From: Paenibacillaceae bacterium | GTDB lineage: Bacteria; Bacillota; Bacilli; Paenibacillales; Paenibacillaceae | DNA: 64,000 bases | Direction of reading: 5' to 3' | NCBI GenBank assembly: GCA_004134985.1 | Contig: REGQ01000006.1 | Location: 160,610-224,609 of the forward strand | Shown: positions 7,832 through 16,709 of the stretch, piece by piece | Position numbering within the stretch: position 1 is the first letter of the stretch | How the letters are laid out: every line of letters begins with the position of its first letter | Notes under the pieces: generated by a model | What the model was told of the DNA's origin: nothing | Seen by the model: the letters and a program-made list of their open reading frames with translations, nothing else | Database searches by the model: none | Translations under genes and position numbers: made by a program

Positions 7832-9280
7832 ATGAATATAGATGCCTACGAGTTGGAGGACAGCATGTTTGACCACGTTGGTCTGTCCTGCTACAAAGTA
7901 AAAGATAAGCTGCTGAATGAAAGCAAACTTATGCGGCTTCTTGATGTATCCCAATACAGTCTGTCCGCAATGCGCCGTTGGCGGGAGCTGTACGAACAGT
8001 ATCAAGCGGCAGTAACAGATTATCGCTATTTGCCCAAAGTAGAACGGATCGACATTACCGAGGGTTTTCAGGCTTGCACCATATTAAAATATGTTCCAGG
8101 CACAACGTTGCATGAACAAGGGGTGCTGACGGAAACGCATATTGATTGCCTCATAATGGGCTTAAGCCATTTGCATAACAACAAGATCGTGCACGGGAAT
8201 GTGTCTGCCCATAATATATGGCTCGCGACTAGCGGGCAAGCCGTATTGTATGGAGCCAATGAGTGGAAAGCGATGCGTCGGGACGTGCCAGCTTATGAGG
8301 ATGATATCCAGCAACTGCTGGAAATGGTTGTTACATACGGAAAAGTTCAAATTGCCGAATCAGATAGACGGCGGATAAAATCTATTAAAGAAATTATGGC
8401 ATTTTTTGAGGATTATAAACATGCAACGCGGCAACACGCTTCAAGCGCTAATCCATTACTTCACACAGCGAATGCCTCCCAAACGACGGTGGTTGCAGCA
8501 AGAACAGCATATAAGTTTCACATGGACAATAGGGGCAGCCGAAGCAGCCGCAATCATTGCAGCATCCGTGAACCGTTATTGGTCCTGTCTTTTATTGCTA
8601 TACTGATCGGGAGCATTTATTTCATAAGCAATAACTGGTCAACGGAAACAGATTTATCCCAGGCTGAATCAGCCTTTGTCTCCCCTGAATTAACTGTCAC
8701 AAATCGTTCATCGTCCGAGACATCTGAAATAGAACTTCCAGCTACTGTATTTGAAATCGACACGCCTGCAATAGATGCCGAAACGCATGTCGCAACGGAT
8801 TACACACCTGACGTGGAGGCGACCGCTTCTTCTGAAACTGAGAAACCTGTTTTCCAACCTGAGCTTGAACCGGAGCCTGTACTGGAGCCTGAACCAAAAG
8901 TGTGGATACCGGAGCTTAAAGATAATAAATATTACTTGCTCGGCATTACGCTTCAGACGTCATTCAAGGACGCGCGTGCCAAGTTGGGCGAACCCGATGA
9001 GTCGTTTGAAGTTGATTCTAAAGTTGCCAAATGGTACATAGAAGAGCATGGTTTGATCCTTACAATTGAACATTCGGGTGATAACATTCATTATATGGAC
9101 CTGGAGGGGCTTAGCGACGAAATGGTTGTTGAAAATTTGGAGAAGTTTGGCGCCTTCTCAAAAGATACGATCGGAACATTAAGTGAGAATTATAGTTATA
9201 TGACCACAGAATCAATCATTGTCATACACCCATTTCGTGATAAATACCGCATACAGTTGCTTGATTGGAATTCAACTTAA
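7832..9280 (+). CDS. Membrane-anchored pseudokinase with extracellular DUF4309-like domain
   Basis: A 482-residue protein. The N-terminal third resembles the C-lobe of a bacterial Ser/Thr protein kinase (TILKYVPGTTLHEQ hinge; GLSHLHNNKIVHGNVSAHNIWL), but the catalytic HRD-x-K-P-x-N has become HGN-V-S-A-H-N and DFG has become YGA, and no glycine loop is visible, so it should not phosphorylate. One membrane helix (LLVLSFIAILIGSIYFIS) is followed by an acidic and P-E repeat linker and a C-terminal domain (LLGITLQTSFKDARAKLGEPDESF) like the one near the end of the secreted protein at 33953-35146. Start chosen for GGAGGG 5 bases before the ATG; the frame is open to 7730. Probably a signalling or scaffold protein. 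Confidence 0.72.
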   Translation: MNIDAYELEDSMFDHVGLSCYKVKDKLLNESKLMRLLDVSQYSLSAMRRWRELYEQYQAAVTDYRYLPKVERIDITEGFQACTILKYVPGTTLHEQGVLTETHIDCLIMGLSHLHNNKIVHGNVSAHNIWLATSGQAVLYGANEWKAMRRDVPAYEDDIQQLLEMVVTYGKVQIAESDRRRIKSIKEIMAFFEDYKHATRQHASSANPLLHTANASQTTVVAARTAYKFHMDNRGSRSSRNHCSIREPLLVLSFIAILIGSIYFISNNWSTETDLSQAESAFVSPELTVTNRSSSETSEIELPATVFEIDTPAIDAETHVATDYTPDVEATASSETEKPVFQPELEPEPVLEPEPKVWIPELKDNKYYLLGITLQTSFKDARAKLGEPDESFEVDSKVAKWYIEEHGLILTIEHSGDNIHYMDLEGLSDEMVVENLEKFGAFSKDTIGTLSENYSYMTTESIIVIHPFRDKYRIQLLDWNST

Positions 9281-9308
9281 ACCATTTATACCAGTCCGCT
9301 TCAAATCG

Positions 9309-9357
9309 AAGCAAAATTGCTGCCGGAACAGCTAAACCGTCGCAATTTTGCTTTTTT
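9309..9357 (+). terminator. Intrinsic terminator
   Basis: AAGCAAAATTGC pairs with GCAATTTTGCTT and is followed by TTTTTT, 29 bases after the pseudokinase stop. Confidence 0.87.
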
Positions 9358-9518
9358 CGTGCGAAAAAAACAAAATCCGTCAATCATTGTTCAGAATATG
9401 TACAGGGGCATCGTGTAATATATGACTAAAGAACTAATGAAGTAGGAAAATAGAGACAGATTAAACCCAGCAACGTGAATGTGCAAACGACATTATTTAG
9501 AAAATGGAGTGGAGCAGC

Positions 9519-9698
9519 ATGAATGCAGATTACTTGAAGGACTTTCGCAAGTTAAGCCATGATGATGAAATGCGGTACAAACTGCTGATGTGGGAGGTTA
9601 AAAATCTCCTCAGCGACAAGCAGAGCGAAGGCTACTTAAAGAAAATTATGAAAAGATGGCCAAGAAAAAAACAACGGATCAAGGCAGGAACATGGTAA
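9519..9698 (+). CDS. Small basic protein of unknown function
   Basis: A 59-residue ORF (MNADYLKDFRKLSHDDEMRYK) with a strongly basic C terminus (KIMKRWPRKKQRIKAGTW), GGAG about 7 bases upstream and a terminator downstream. It looks helical and soluble. No family is recognised; the ORF may be real given its start signal and isolation. Confidence 0.5.
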   Translation: MNADYLKDFRKLSHDDEMRYKLLMWEVKNLLSDKQSEGYLKKIMKRWPRKKQRIKAGTW

Positions 9699-9825
9699 GC
9701 GTTAGCTCGCACCCTGCTTTAATTCGATAACCGTTACTCATCCATACATCGTAATGATCCTGGTGGCATGTCCCGAACAACATCATACGCCTTGCCCTCG
9801 TCAGGGGACGGCAACCCGAAAAGTC

Positions 9826-9853
9826 CTGAAATGATCTCATTTCGGCTTTTTTT
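9826..9853 (+). terminator. Intrinsic terminator
   Basis: CTGAAATGA/TCATTTCGG hairpin with a 2-base loop and then CTTTTTTT; probably ends the transcript of the small basic protein. The remaining bases up to 9963 show no gene. Confidence 0.7.
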
Positions 9854-9963
9854 CGTTGGATGTAAAAATATTGAAACGAAGCATCCCATTCTTACGTAAC
9901 CATTACTTGGCAAGCAGCGCAAGAATGGGATCGTATTCCTGTAAGGATATAAAGCGGTGTTCT

Positions 9964-10212
9964 TTAGCGAAATATAAACGATTCCTCTCTTTCTATATCA
10001 GTGTCAAAGTAAAGCGTCGCTTCCCACCCCTCATTGCAGACTGCCAATTCAATCGTTTGCAGCGTATTCCAGTCCATCGACCTGTCCCCGGGGAATTGCA
10101 CTAGCTTGCTGCTTAATCGGTCAGTAAGATCAGCGAGGAAGCTCTCCGAGTAATCGTTGTCAGGCAAATTGACTGGAATCCATCGATTTTGGAAAAAGAT
10201 GCGATATAGCAT
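9964..10212 (-). CDS. Hypothetical 82-residue protein
   Basis: Short acidic soluble protein (MLYRIFFQNRWIPVNLPDN ... TLYFDTDIEREESFIFR) with AAAGGA 8 bases before its ATG. It is divergent from the RND efflux operon. I do not recognise a family and see no signal peptide or motif. Confidence 0.55.
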   Translation of the reverse strand: MLYRIFFQNRWIPVNLPDNDYSESFLADLTDRLSSKLVQFPGDRSMDWNTLQTIELAVCNEGWEATLYFDTDIEREESFIFR

Positions 10213-10325
10213 AATGTGTTCCTTTCCTGTCTATCTGTAATGTTTGTATGAATGTGACATAATTCGCCAAAATTCTACATGTAAAATTATATCAATAAAT
10301 GATGGACAGAATCTATACATTTTTT

Positions 10326-10342
10326 AAATGAACTATTCATTT
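10326..10342 (+). promoter_or_regulatory. Perfect palindrome before RND efflux operon
   Basis: AAATGAA-CTA-TTCATTT is an exact 7-3-7 inverted repeat within the 240-base gap before the efflux genes. The form suits a dimeric repressor such as TetR or MarR, but no such gene is adjacent. Confidence 0.4.
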
Positions 10343-10452
10343 CAAGGGCGTCCCAAGAAGATGAAATAGAGGCGGTAAAATGCCGATATATATATACGAG
10401 CGTGCAATTTATTGTAGGCTTGTTCTTAATGATGAAAAGGGGGAACAACCGT

Positions 10453-13400
10453 TTGAATGGAATGATCCGTTTTTCCATGAAAAGAATAGCGGCGATGATG
10501 ATTATGATCGCACTGCTATTCGCCACCGGGCTATTCTCGGCGTCTTCGCTCAAAATGGAGACGATGCCCAATATTTCAGTTCCATATGTTGTAATTGTAA
10601 CGGCTTATGAAGCTTCTCCCCAGGATGTAATGATTGATATTACCAAACCGATTGAGGAGAAAATTGAGAACTTGAGAGGAGTAGAGCAAATTTCCTCTGT
10701 CTCAAGCGACAATGTATCCAACATTACGGTTCAATTAAAGGAAAGCGAGGACCCTGAGGAAAAGAAGCGCGAAGTGGAAAGTTTGCTGTCTGATTTGATG
10801 CTCCCTGAAGGGGCAAGCAAGCCAAGCGCAATGACTTTCGGGTACTCTTCGTTCCCCGCCTACTATCTGGCTTTGAACGCCGGGGATATGAGCCAGCTTG
10901 AGCTGGACAAGCTGTACAAAGATATTATTAAGCCCGGTTTTGAATCCATTAACGGCATTGATCATATTGATTCTGTCGGAGAGCGGCAGACGACGCTCGA
11001 TATCCGGCTCGATGTTGATGTGCTGACTGCGTTTGGGCTGGACCCTTCGCAGGTTTCGCAGACCATTAGAGCTGCACTGTCAGAAGGGGCGATCGGTACG
11101 GTCAAATTTGACGGCAAGACGCAAATGGCCCGAATTACCGGCGATATTAAAAGTTTGCACAGCTTCAGGCAGATGGAAATTACAAACAATGCCGGTCAAA
11201 CGATGCTGCTCGGCGAAGTTGCTCAGATCAAAGCGGTTACAGAGTCGAAGTTTATTGCGCGTATGGACGGAAATTCCGCGATCGGCATTAACCTGTATAA
11301 GACAAGCGATGCCAATGCGGTTGATTTCTCCAATCAGGCAAACCGGATGATTGCAGAGTGGGAGCAAAAGTATCCGGGGATTTCCTTCAAGTCGATCTAT
11401 GACGCAGCCGATGATGTGAAAAGCTCGATCAACGGTTTGCTGAGGGAAGGCTTCATCGGAATGGTTCTGGCTTCCATTATGATTTTGCTGTTCCTGCGCA
11501 ATGTGCGCATGACGCTGATCGTACTTGTGTCCATTCCCTTATCAATATTGTTAACGCTCATTCTAATGCAGTACATGAATATTACGCTCAATATTATGAC
11601 GCTCGGCGGGATGTTCATCGCCGTTGGACGGATTGTGGATGACAGTATTGTCGTTATAGAGAATGTGTACTCCAATTTGGAGAGAGCTCACGAGAAGAAT
11701 GAATCGGTCATACTGATGGCGACACGACAAGTGTCGATGGCGATCACGTCATCTACGCTTGTGACCGCCGGTGTGTTTTTGCCGATTGGCTTCGTATCCG
11801 GTCCGGTAGGTCAACTGTTCCGCCCGTTTGCGATTACCGTATCCTGTGCATTGCTCGCGTCATTGCTAGTCGCGCTAACGGTCATTCCGATGCTGACCAA
11901 GCTGCTTGTGCTGCGCAAAATTAAAGACGGTCATTCGGATCATACGAAAGGGCGAACGGTGAGTTTTTACAAAAAACTACTTGTTTGGAGCCTTACCAAT
12001 CGCATTAAAACGATGCTGCTGGCCGGTATTTTTCTGATCGTCAGTATAATTGGAACACTTCCATTCATTCCGTTAACCTTCCTGCCTGATGGTGAAGGAT
12101 CACGGCAAATCTCGTTTGATATTAAGCTGCCGTATGAAACTTCGCTGGAGAGTACGGATTTACAAACCCAGCAAATTGAAGCGCTGCTCAGAGAGGCGAA
12201 GGATGACAAGGGAAACCCGTTGTTTACTTTCTATGAAGCGCTTGTCGGGTATAACGGCACAGACACCCAGGCGCCTTATTACGCCCAGATTTTGGCCGAG
12301 GTCAACGAAACGGCGGATACGAAGGCGGTTAGAGCGGCGTATAGCGAACGGGTGTTGGCGATGCTGCCCAAAGGCTCGGAAATTATGGCCAACGCGCTGG
12401 AAGGCGGCGATGGCTTAGGTTCCACCGATTATTCCTACGCCTTGCAGGGGGATGATCAGGAGCTTCTGGAACAAGGTGCACAGCTGATAACCGAGAAACT
12501 GAAGGACTTCCCGGAAATCACGAATGTAAAAACAACGGTCAGCGATGCGAAGACCGAGGTCAATATCGCAGTCAGCCATACGAAGGCTCAGCAGTTCGGA
12601 TTAAGCGCAGCGTATATTCAGCAGGTGGTTCGTTCCTGGATTTGGAAAGAGGAGCTAGGCGATCTGCGCTTTGATAATATATTGTACAAAACGACCATTC
12701 AGTTGGCTGAACATCATAAAAACTCGCTTGAGCAATTGGGGAAAATTCCGCTGCACACGGCATCCGGACAGACGGTGTTCCTTAATGAGGTGGCAACACT
12801 GCAGGAAGAGGCGGCTCCGGTTGCCATCAATCGCGAAAATTTGAAGCAACTGGTCAAAATAACGGCCTCAATCGATTCCGCGAACAAGGCGCTGGTCAGC
12901 GCCCAGGTCAGTGCGGAGCTCGATAAGATTGAACTGCCGGAAGGCGTCAGCACTCAGATCAGCGGGGTGAGCGACGATATTCAGAAGAGCTTTACAGAAA
13001 TGTTCGTGGCAATGATCGTCGCGATCGGCATCGTATATTTGATTATGGTGTTGGCCTTCGGAAACGCAAGTACGCCGTTTGCCATTCTGTTCTCGCTGCC
13101 GCTGGCGATTATCGGCGGCATGATCGGGCTGCTCATTACCAATGAGTCGCTTAACGTCACGACGCTGATTGGTTTTATGATGCTGATCGGTATCGTTATT
13201 ACGAACGCCATCGTGCTGCTTGACCGTGCGCAGCAGCTACTCGCTGAAGGAAGAACCGTTCGCGAGGCCATTATAGGCGCAGGCATGGAGCGGCTGCGGC
13301 CGATCATTATGACGGCCGGAGCAACGATTGCGGCCATGCTGCCGCTGGCGCTTGGAATGTTTCATTCCGCGGAGGGAGCATCGCTGGTGTCCAAAGGGCT

Positions 13401-13557
13401 GGCCATTGTTGTCATCGGCGGACTGACATCATCAACGTTGTTAACGCTGGTTGTTGTGCCTGTCGTCTACGAAACATTGGAGCTCTGGAAAGCAAAGCTG
13501 TCCGGCTGGGTTCGCCGGGATCGAAAACCTGCCGGGAAGGCGAAGCTGGAAGCATGA
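10453..13557 (+). CDS. RND-family efflux pump (AcrB/SwrC-like)
   Basis: A protein of about 1034 residues with twelve predicted membrane helices in two repeats, each with a large extracellular loop, as in HAE1-type RND exporters. The proton-relay pair Asp-Asp is present in helix 4 (GGMFIAVGRIVDDSIVVIENV). The first helix is preceded by a short N terminus. The frame opens at an ATG at 10402, but the TTG at 10453 has AAAGGGGG 9 bases ahead and gives the usual N terminus (an ATG also lies at 10462). In Firmicutes such pumps (SwrC) export lipopeptides or toxic compounds using proton motive force. The adaptor gene overlaps its stop codon region. Confidence 0.9.
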   Translation: MNGMIRFSMKRIAAMMIMIALLFATGLFSASSLKMETMPNISVPYVVIVTAYEASPQDVMIDITKPIEEKIENLRGVEQISSVSSDNVSNITVQLKESEDPEEKKREVESLLSDLMLPEGASKPSAMTFGYSSFPAYYLALNAGDMSQLELDKLYKDIIKPGFESINGIDHIDSVGERQTTLDIRLDVDVLTAFGLDPSQVSQTIRAALSEGAIGTVKFDGKTQMARITGDIKSLHSFRQMEITNNAGQTMLLGEVAQIKAVTESKFIARMDGNSAIGINLYKTSDANAVDFSNQANRMIAEWEQKYPGISFKSIYDAADDVKSSINGLLREGFIGMVLASIMILLFLRNVRMTLIVLVSIPLSILLTLILMQYMNITLNIMTLGGMFIAVGRIVDDSIVVIENVYSNLERAHEKNESVILMATRQVSMAITSSTLVTAGVFLPIGFVSGPVGQLFRPFAITVSCALLASLLVALTVIPMLTKLLVLRKIKDGHSDHTKGRTVSFYKKLLVWSLTNRIKTMLLAGIFLIVSIIGTLPFIPLTFLPDGEGSRQISFDIKLPYETSLESTDLQTQQIEALLREAKDDKGNPLFTFYEALVGYNGTDTQAPYYAQILAEVNETADTKAVRAAYSERVLAMLPKGSEIMANALEGGDGLGSTDYSYALQGDDQELLEQGAQLITEKLKDFPEITNVKTTVSDAKTEVNIAVSHTKAQQFGLSAAYIQQVVRSWIWKEELGDLRFDNILYKTTIQLAEHHKNSLEQLGKIPLHTASGQTVFLNEVATLQEEAAPVAINRENLKQLVKITASIDSANKALVSAQVSAELDKIELPEGVSTQISGVSDDIQKSFTEMFVAMIVAIGIVYLIMVLAFGNASTPFAILFSLPLAIIGGMIGLLITNESLNVTTLIGFMMLIGIVITNAIVLLDRAQQLLAEGRTVREAIIGAGMERLRPIIMTAGATIAAMLPLALGMFHSAEGASLVSKGLAIVVIGGLTSSTLLTLVVVPVVYETLELWKAKLSGWVRRDRKPAGKAKLEA

Positions 13558-13577
13558 GAAGGGGGAACGTTGTTAAG

Positions 13578-14777
13578 ATGAAACGACAAGCAAGCCCAAT
13601 ACGCAAAGTATGGAAATCAATAGGCATCCTAATGGCCGCGGCTCTGTTTGCCGCAGGCTGCTCCAATTCAAACGAAGCCGCGGTTGAACCGTCGGTAACG
13701 CCGTCAGGACCGAAACAGGTCAAAGTGGAGGCGGTTGAAAAGCATAGTATGGGAACGCCAAGAGAACAGATTGGCGAAGTATCCGCAGGGTTCAAGATGG
13801 AGATGATTTCCAAGGCGAGCGGGGAAGTAGTAGAGCGGGTGAAGCAAAACGGGGATACGGTCAAGCAGGGCGAGGTGATCGCCAGAATTAGTTCCGAGCG
13901 CGCGGATATTCAGTTGGAAGGCGCCGTGACGCAGTTGCAGCTTGCCCGCGAAGCGTTGGACGCCAACAATAAAACTGTACAAATTCAGCGAAACAAGCTG
14001 GAGAGCGATATTAAAGAAGCTGAACGTCTCTTCAAGGAAGCGACACGCTCCCAGGATGAGAATGTGACCAATCAGGCAAGGGAAACGGTCAGATTATTGA
14101 AGCAGCAGCTTGCAGCGATGGATGCGGCCAACAATTCTGTACAATTGGAAGCGAGTGTGGCCGCGGCGGAAACAAATCTGAAGGATCTGAGGCTGTCGCT
14201 TGGCGATTATGTTATTAAAGCGCCGTCCAATGGCGTACTCACCAATCTTGCCATTCGCGAGGGCAGCTTGCTCCAAGCCGGCAGCATGATCGGTGTTCTG
14301 CAACGGGTCGATCATGTTGTCATTACGGTGAAGCTTAGTGAGCCTGGGGCAGATTTGGTCCGCGGGAAGAAAGAATTGTTCTTCTACAGTGCCGATGGTT
14401 CTTTCGGAAAGACGAAGGCACGCGTGAATTCGCTAGATTTGTTCGCCAACCCTGATACCAGAATGTTTGCAATGGAGCTTGAGGCGGACAACCCTGAAGG
14501 ATTGATCAAGCCAGGAACTCGCGTACACGTTCAGCTTACGACAGAGGAAGAAGAAAATGTTATTGCGATTCCTTCACTCAGCGTTGTGCGGGAAGGCGAT
14601 GAGAGCTTTGCCTTTGTTCTTAATGGCAAGACCGCAGAGAAGCGGACAATTCAACTCGGACGAATGAACGGCCCCTACCAGGAAGTACTGAGTGGCCTTG
14701 CACTTGGCGATCAGCTGGTTGTAGGTGGACAGCATCAACTGGAGGCCAATGAGCAGGTAGAGATTATTGCAAAGTAA
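13578..14777 (+). CDS. RND efflux adaptor lipoprotein (HlyD/MdtA-type)
   Basis: A 399-residue periplasmic-adaptor-like protein with a lipoprotein signal (SIGILMAAALFAAGC, lipobox AAGC). After maturation it has the classic order: beta-barrel and lipoyl half-motif (ISKASGEVVERVKQNGDTVKQGEVIARIS), a long coiled coil (about residues 100-185), the second lipoyl half (YVIKAPSNGVLTNLAIREGSLL) and a C-terminal barrel domain. It would couple to the RND pump encoded just upstream. The frame starts with an overlapping ATG at 13554, but the ATG at 13578 follows AAGGGGG and begins the normal signal peptide. In a single-membrane organism it acts on the outer face of the membrane. Confidence 0.9.
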   Translation: MKRQASPIRKVWKSIGILMAAALFAAGCSNSNEAAVEPSVTPSGPKQVKVEAVEKHSMGTPREQIGEVSAGFKMEMISKASGEVVERVKQNGDTVKQGEVIARISSERADIQLEGAVTQLQLAREALDANNKTVQIQRNKLESDIKEAERLFKEATRSQDENVTNQARETVRLLKQQLAAMDAANNSVQLEASVAAAETNLKDLRLSLGDYVIKAPSNGVLTNLAIREGSLLQAGSMIGVLQRVDHVVITVKLSEPGADLVRGKKELFFYSADGSFGKTKARVNSLDLFANPDTRMFAMELEADNPEGLIKPGTRVHVQLTTEEEENVIAIPSLSVVREGDESFAFVLNGKTAEKRTIQLGRMNGPYQEVLSGLALGDQLVVGGQHQLEANEQVEIIAK

Positions 14778-14854
14778 AAGGGTGAAAATACTACAGTGTG
14801 AGTTTTGCAATATAATATGATGGATTTGCTTCCATATTTTTCTCGCAATAATGG

Positions 14855-14884
14855 TTGACAGTGAGCAGAATTAGCATCTATTAT
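14855..14884 (+). promoter_or_regulatory. Near-consensus sigma-A promoter
   Basis: Consensus TTGACA (14855-14860), 18-base spacer, TATTAT (14879-14884), in the 470-base gap between the efflux operon and the AAA ATPase. Confidence 0.75.
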
Positions 14885-14920
14885 AGTGTGTATCACTTAA
14901 TGAAGGGAGGCCGCCTGGTC

Positions 14921-15022
14921 ATGATTGGTTTGAATAATTCGATGTCGTCGCATGTAATGCGGCAGCCTGCAGCTTTATATGAAGTTCCATCTGATCTCAG
15001 CGGCCCCAAACGGATGATGTAA
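14921..15022 (+). CDS. Candidate 33-residue small protein
   Basis: An ORF of 33 codons (MIGLNNSMSSHVMRQPAALY, ending SGPKRMM) lying between a near-consensus promoter and a strong terminator, with AGGGAGG 11 bases before the ATG. Its last codons overlap the left arm of a hairpin (GGCCCCAAAC with GTTTGGGCC, 15002-15033). It may be a small protein, a leader peptide or a coding segment of a regulatory RNA. No similarity recognised. Confidence 0.4.
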   Translation: MIGLNNSMSSHVMRQPAALYEVPSDLSGPKRMM

Positions 15023-15108
15023 CAGGTTTGGGCCTTAGCCTGCGGCTTGTTGATCATGTCTTTATGATGTGGTCGACAGGTTTGTCCATGGCTGGGGGAC
15101 ACACAGCG

Positions 15109-15144
15109 AGAGCTGCGGATGGAAGGCGTCCGCAGCTCTTTTTA
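15109..15144 (+). terminator. Strong intrinsic terminator
   Basis: AGAGCTGCGGA pairs perfectly with TCCGCAGCTCT and is followed by TTTTT. It closes a transcript of about 255 bases that starts near 14890. Confidence 0.9.
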
Positions 15145-15248
15145 GTGTATGTATAAAAGCAAATACGGCGGAATTAGTGCAATATGCAGGATAGGATGGA
15201 AGTACTACTAACTTTTGATAGGTTTTTATTTAATGGAGGCGAAACCGT

Positions 15249-16523
15249 ATTAACATTAAGGAAGCGATATTTAATTTTGATGAAGAACGAGACAGCGGTC
15301 TGAAGGGCTATGCGCTTTATGCGCGTTTGATTGACTGCATAGCAGAAGCGTTATGGGACAAATACGGCGTGCGTTACGAGCTGTATGCCAGTGAAGATCC
15401 GAACAGCGAATACTGGAAGTTGTTAGAAGAAGATGTACGGGGAGGCAAACAAGGGGTAGAACATGTGGGACGAATTTTTGACCGCATGGAGGAGCGTACA
15501 TTTGCCTACGATGACGATAAAGAGCTGCCGGATTATGGCGTTCATTTGTCGATACGCAACAATGTGTTTGCCTATCCCGGGATGGGCGTTGCGCTGGCGC
15601 GAGTACCGGTATTTCGTGAGAATGGCATCTATACAGATGATTATGTCTTTGCCGTTAGCGATGGACAACTGCAGGAATTTCTCGGCAATGTCCGCACGCG
15701 TCAACGCGATCAGCAACTGGACAAGGTGACTGTGTTCACGGATCGCCGGCATGGCAACCACCGTGAGGACCAGCCGATTACGAGAACGGTCAGCCGTGCA
15801 GACGTGGTGATGGATGAAACGATCAAGAAGGAGATTTATCAGGCGCTGGACCAATTTTTCCACTCTGACCGATCCTTCTACCGGACATATAATATTCCGT
15901 ATAAACGGGGAATATTGCTCTATGGGCATCCCGGGAACGGCAAGACAACGTTGGTGAAGTCTATCGCCGGAAGCGTTCCTGGACCTGTGGCCTATTGGCA
16001 AATTACCGAGTTTACCAGCAGTGAATCGATTGACGAGGTGTTTGAAGCTGCGAACCGGCTTGCTCCTATGGTGCTTGTCATTGAGGATATTGACTCCATG
16101 CCGCAGGACGCACGCTCCTTCTTTCTGAATACACTTGATGGGGCGACGTCCAAGGAAGGGATTTTTCTGATTGGGACAACCAATTACCCGGAGAAAATCG
16201 ATCCCGGTCTAATGAACCGCGCAGGCAGGTTTGACCGCTCCTATGAAATCAAGCAACCTGATGAAGCACTGCGTTTGCAATATTTGCGCTACCGCGATTT
16301 TCAGCAGTTTGCAGGCGACGAAGGAACCGGAGAGGCAGCGCGCTTGACCGAAGGTTTTTCGCTGACCCAGCTAGGTGAGCTGTATGTAAGTGCAGCACTG
16401 GAATGGCATGAAGCAAACTATGTGGATATTAGAGCTATAATACAGGCAATGCGGGGCGAACTCGACAAGGGGCGCAAGCAAGAATGGTTGAAGGACCACA
16501 ACAAGTCAATGGGATTTCTCTAG
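15249..16523 (+). CDS. AAA-family ATPase (probable ATT start)
   Basis: An ATPase with a single C-terminal AAA domain: Walker [11 protein letters not shown] (about 15927), Walker [11 protein letters not shown] (about 16069), sensor 1 [11 protein letters not shown] and an arginine-finger region [13 protein letters not shown]. The roughly 190-residue N-terminal domain is unfamiliar; overall it resembles BCS1/YjoB-like AAA proteins that unfold or remodel other proteins. The first ordinary start in frame is TTG 15327, with no Shine-Dalgarno, but the frame is open and protein-like up to 15249 ([20 protein letters not shown]), where ATT lies 9 bases after GGAGG; this gives 424 residues. Terminator downstream; no partner gene on the same strand. 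Confidence 0.8.
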   Translation: MNIKEAIFNFDEERDSGLKGYALYARLIDCIAEALWDKYGVRYELYASEDPNSEYWKLLEEDVRGGKQGVEHVGRIFDRMEERTFAYDDDKELPDYGVHLSIRNNVFAYPGMGVALARVPVFRENGIYTDDYVFAVSDGQLQEFLGNVRTRQRDQQLDKVTVFTDRRHGNHREDQPITRTVSRADVVMDETIKKEIYQALDQFFHSDRSFYRTYNIPYKRGILLYGHPGNGKTTLVKSIAGSVPGPVAYWQITEFTSSESIDEVFEAANRLAPMVLVIEDIDSMPQDARSFFLNTLDGATSKEGIFLIGTTNYPEKIDPGLMNRAGRFDRSYEIKQPDEALRLQYLRYRDFQQFAGDEGTGEAARLTEGFSLTQLGELYVSAALEWHEANYVDIRAIIQAMRGELDKGRKQEWLKDHNKSMGFL

Positions 16524-16536
16524 AGTTAGAGAATAG

Positions 16537-16589
16537 CAGGGGATCGCACGCGCGGCAAAGCGGCTGCCAGATGCGGTTCCCTGTTTTTT
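16537..16589 (+). terminator. Intrinsic terminator of AAA gene
   Basis: CAGGGGATCGCA pairs imperfectly with TGCGGTTCCCTG and is followed by TTTTTT. Confidence 0.65.
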
Positions 16590-16595
16590 GTTCCT

Positions 16596-16650
16596 ATAAA
16601 AGAGACTGTCGCACAGCGATGATTGCTGTGATGACAGTCTCTTTTACGCC
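16596..16650. terminator. Bidirectional terminator between convergent genes
   Basis: ATAAAAGAGACTGTC with GACAGTCTCTTTTA forms a 14-bp stem with A/T runs on both sides, between the AAA gene and the convergent stalk-domain gene. Confidence 0.85.
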
Positions 16651-16709
16651 GACCCGGTTCTTGGATAATAGCTGAGCGGCCAGTTGTTCCGTTATTGCTC
16701 ATAATGAGC

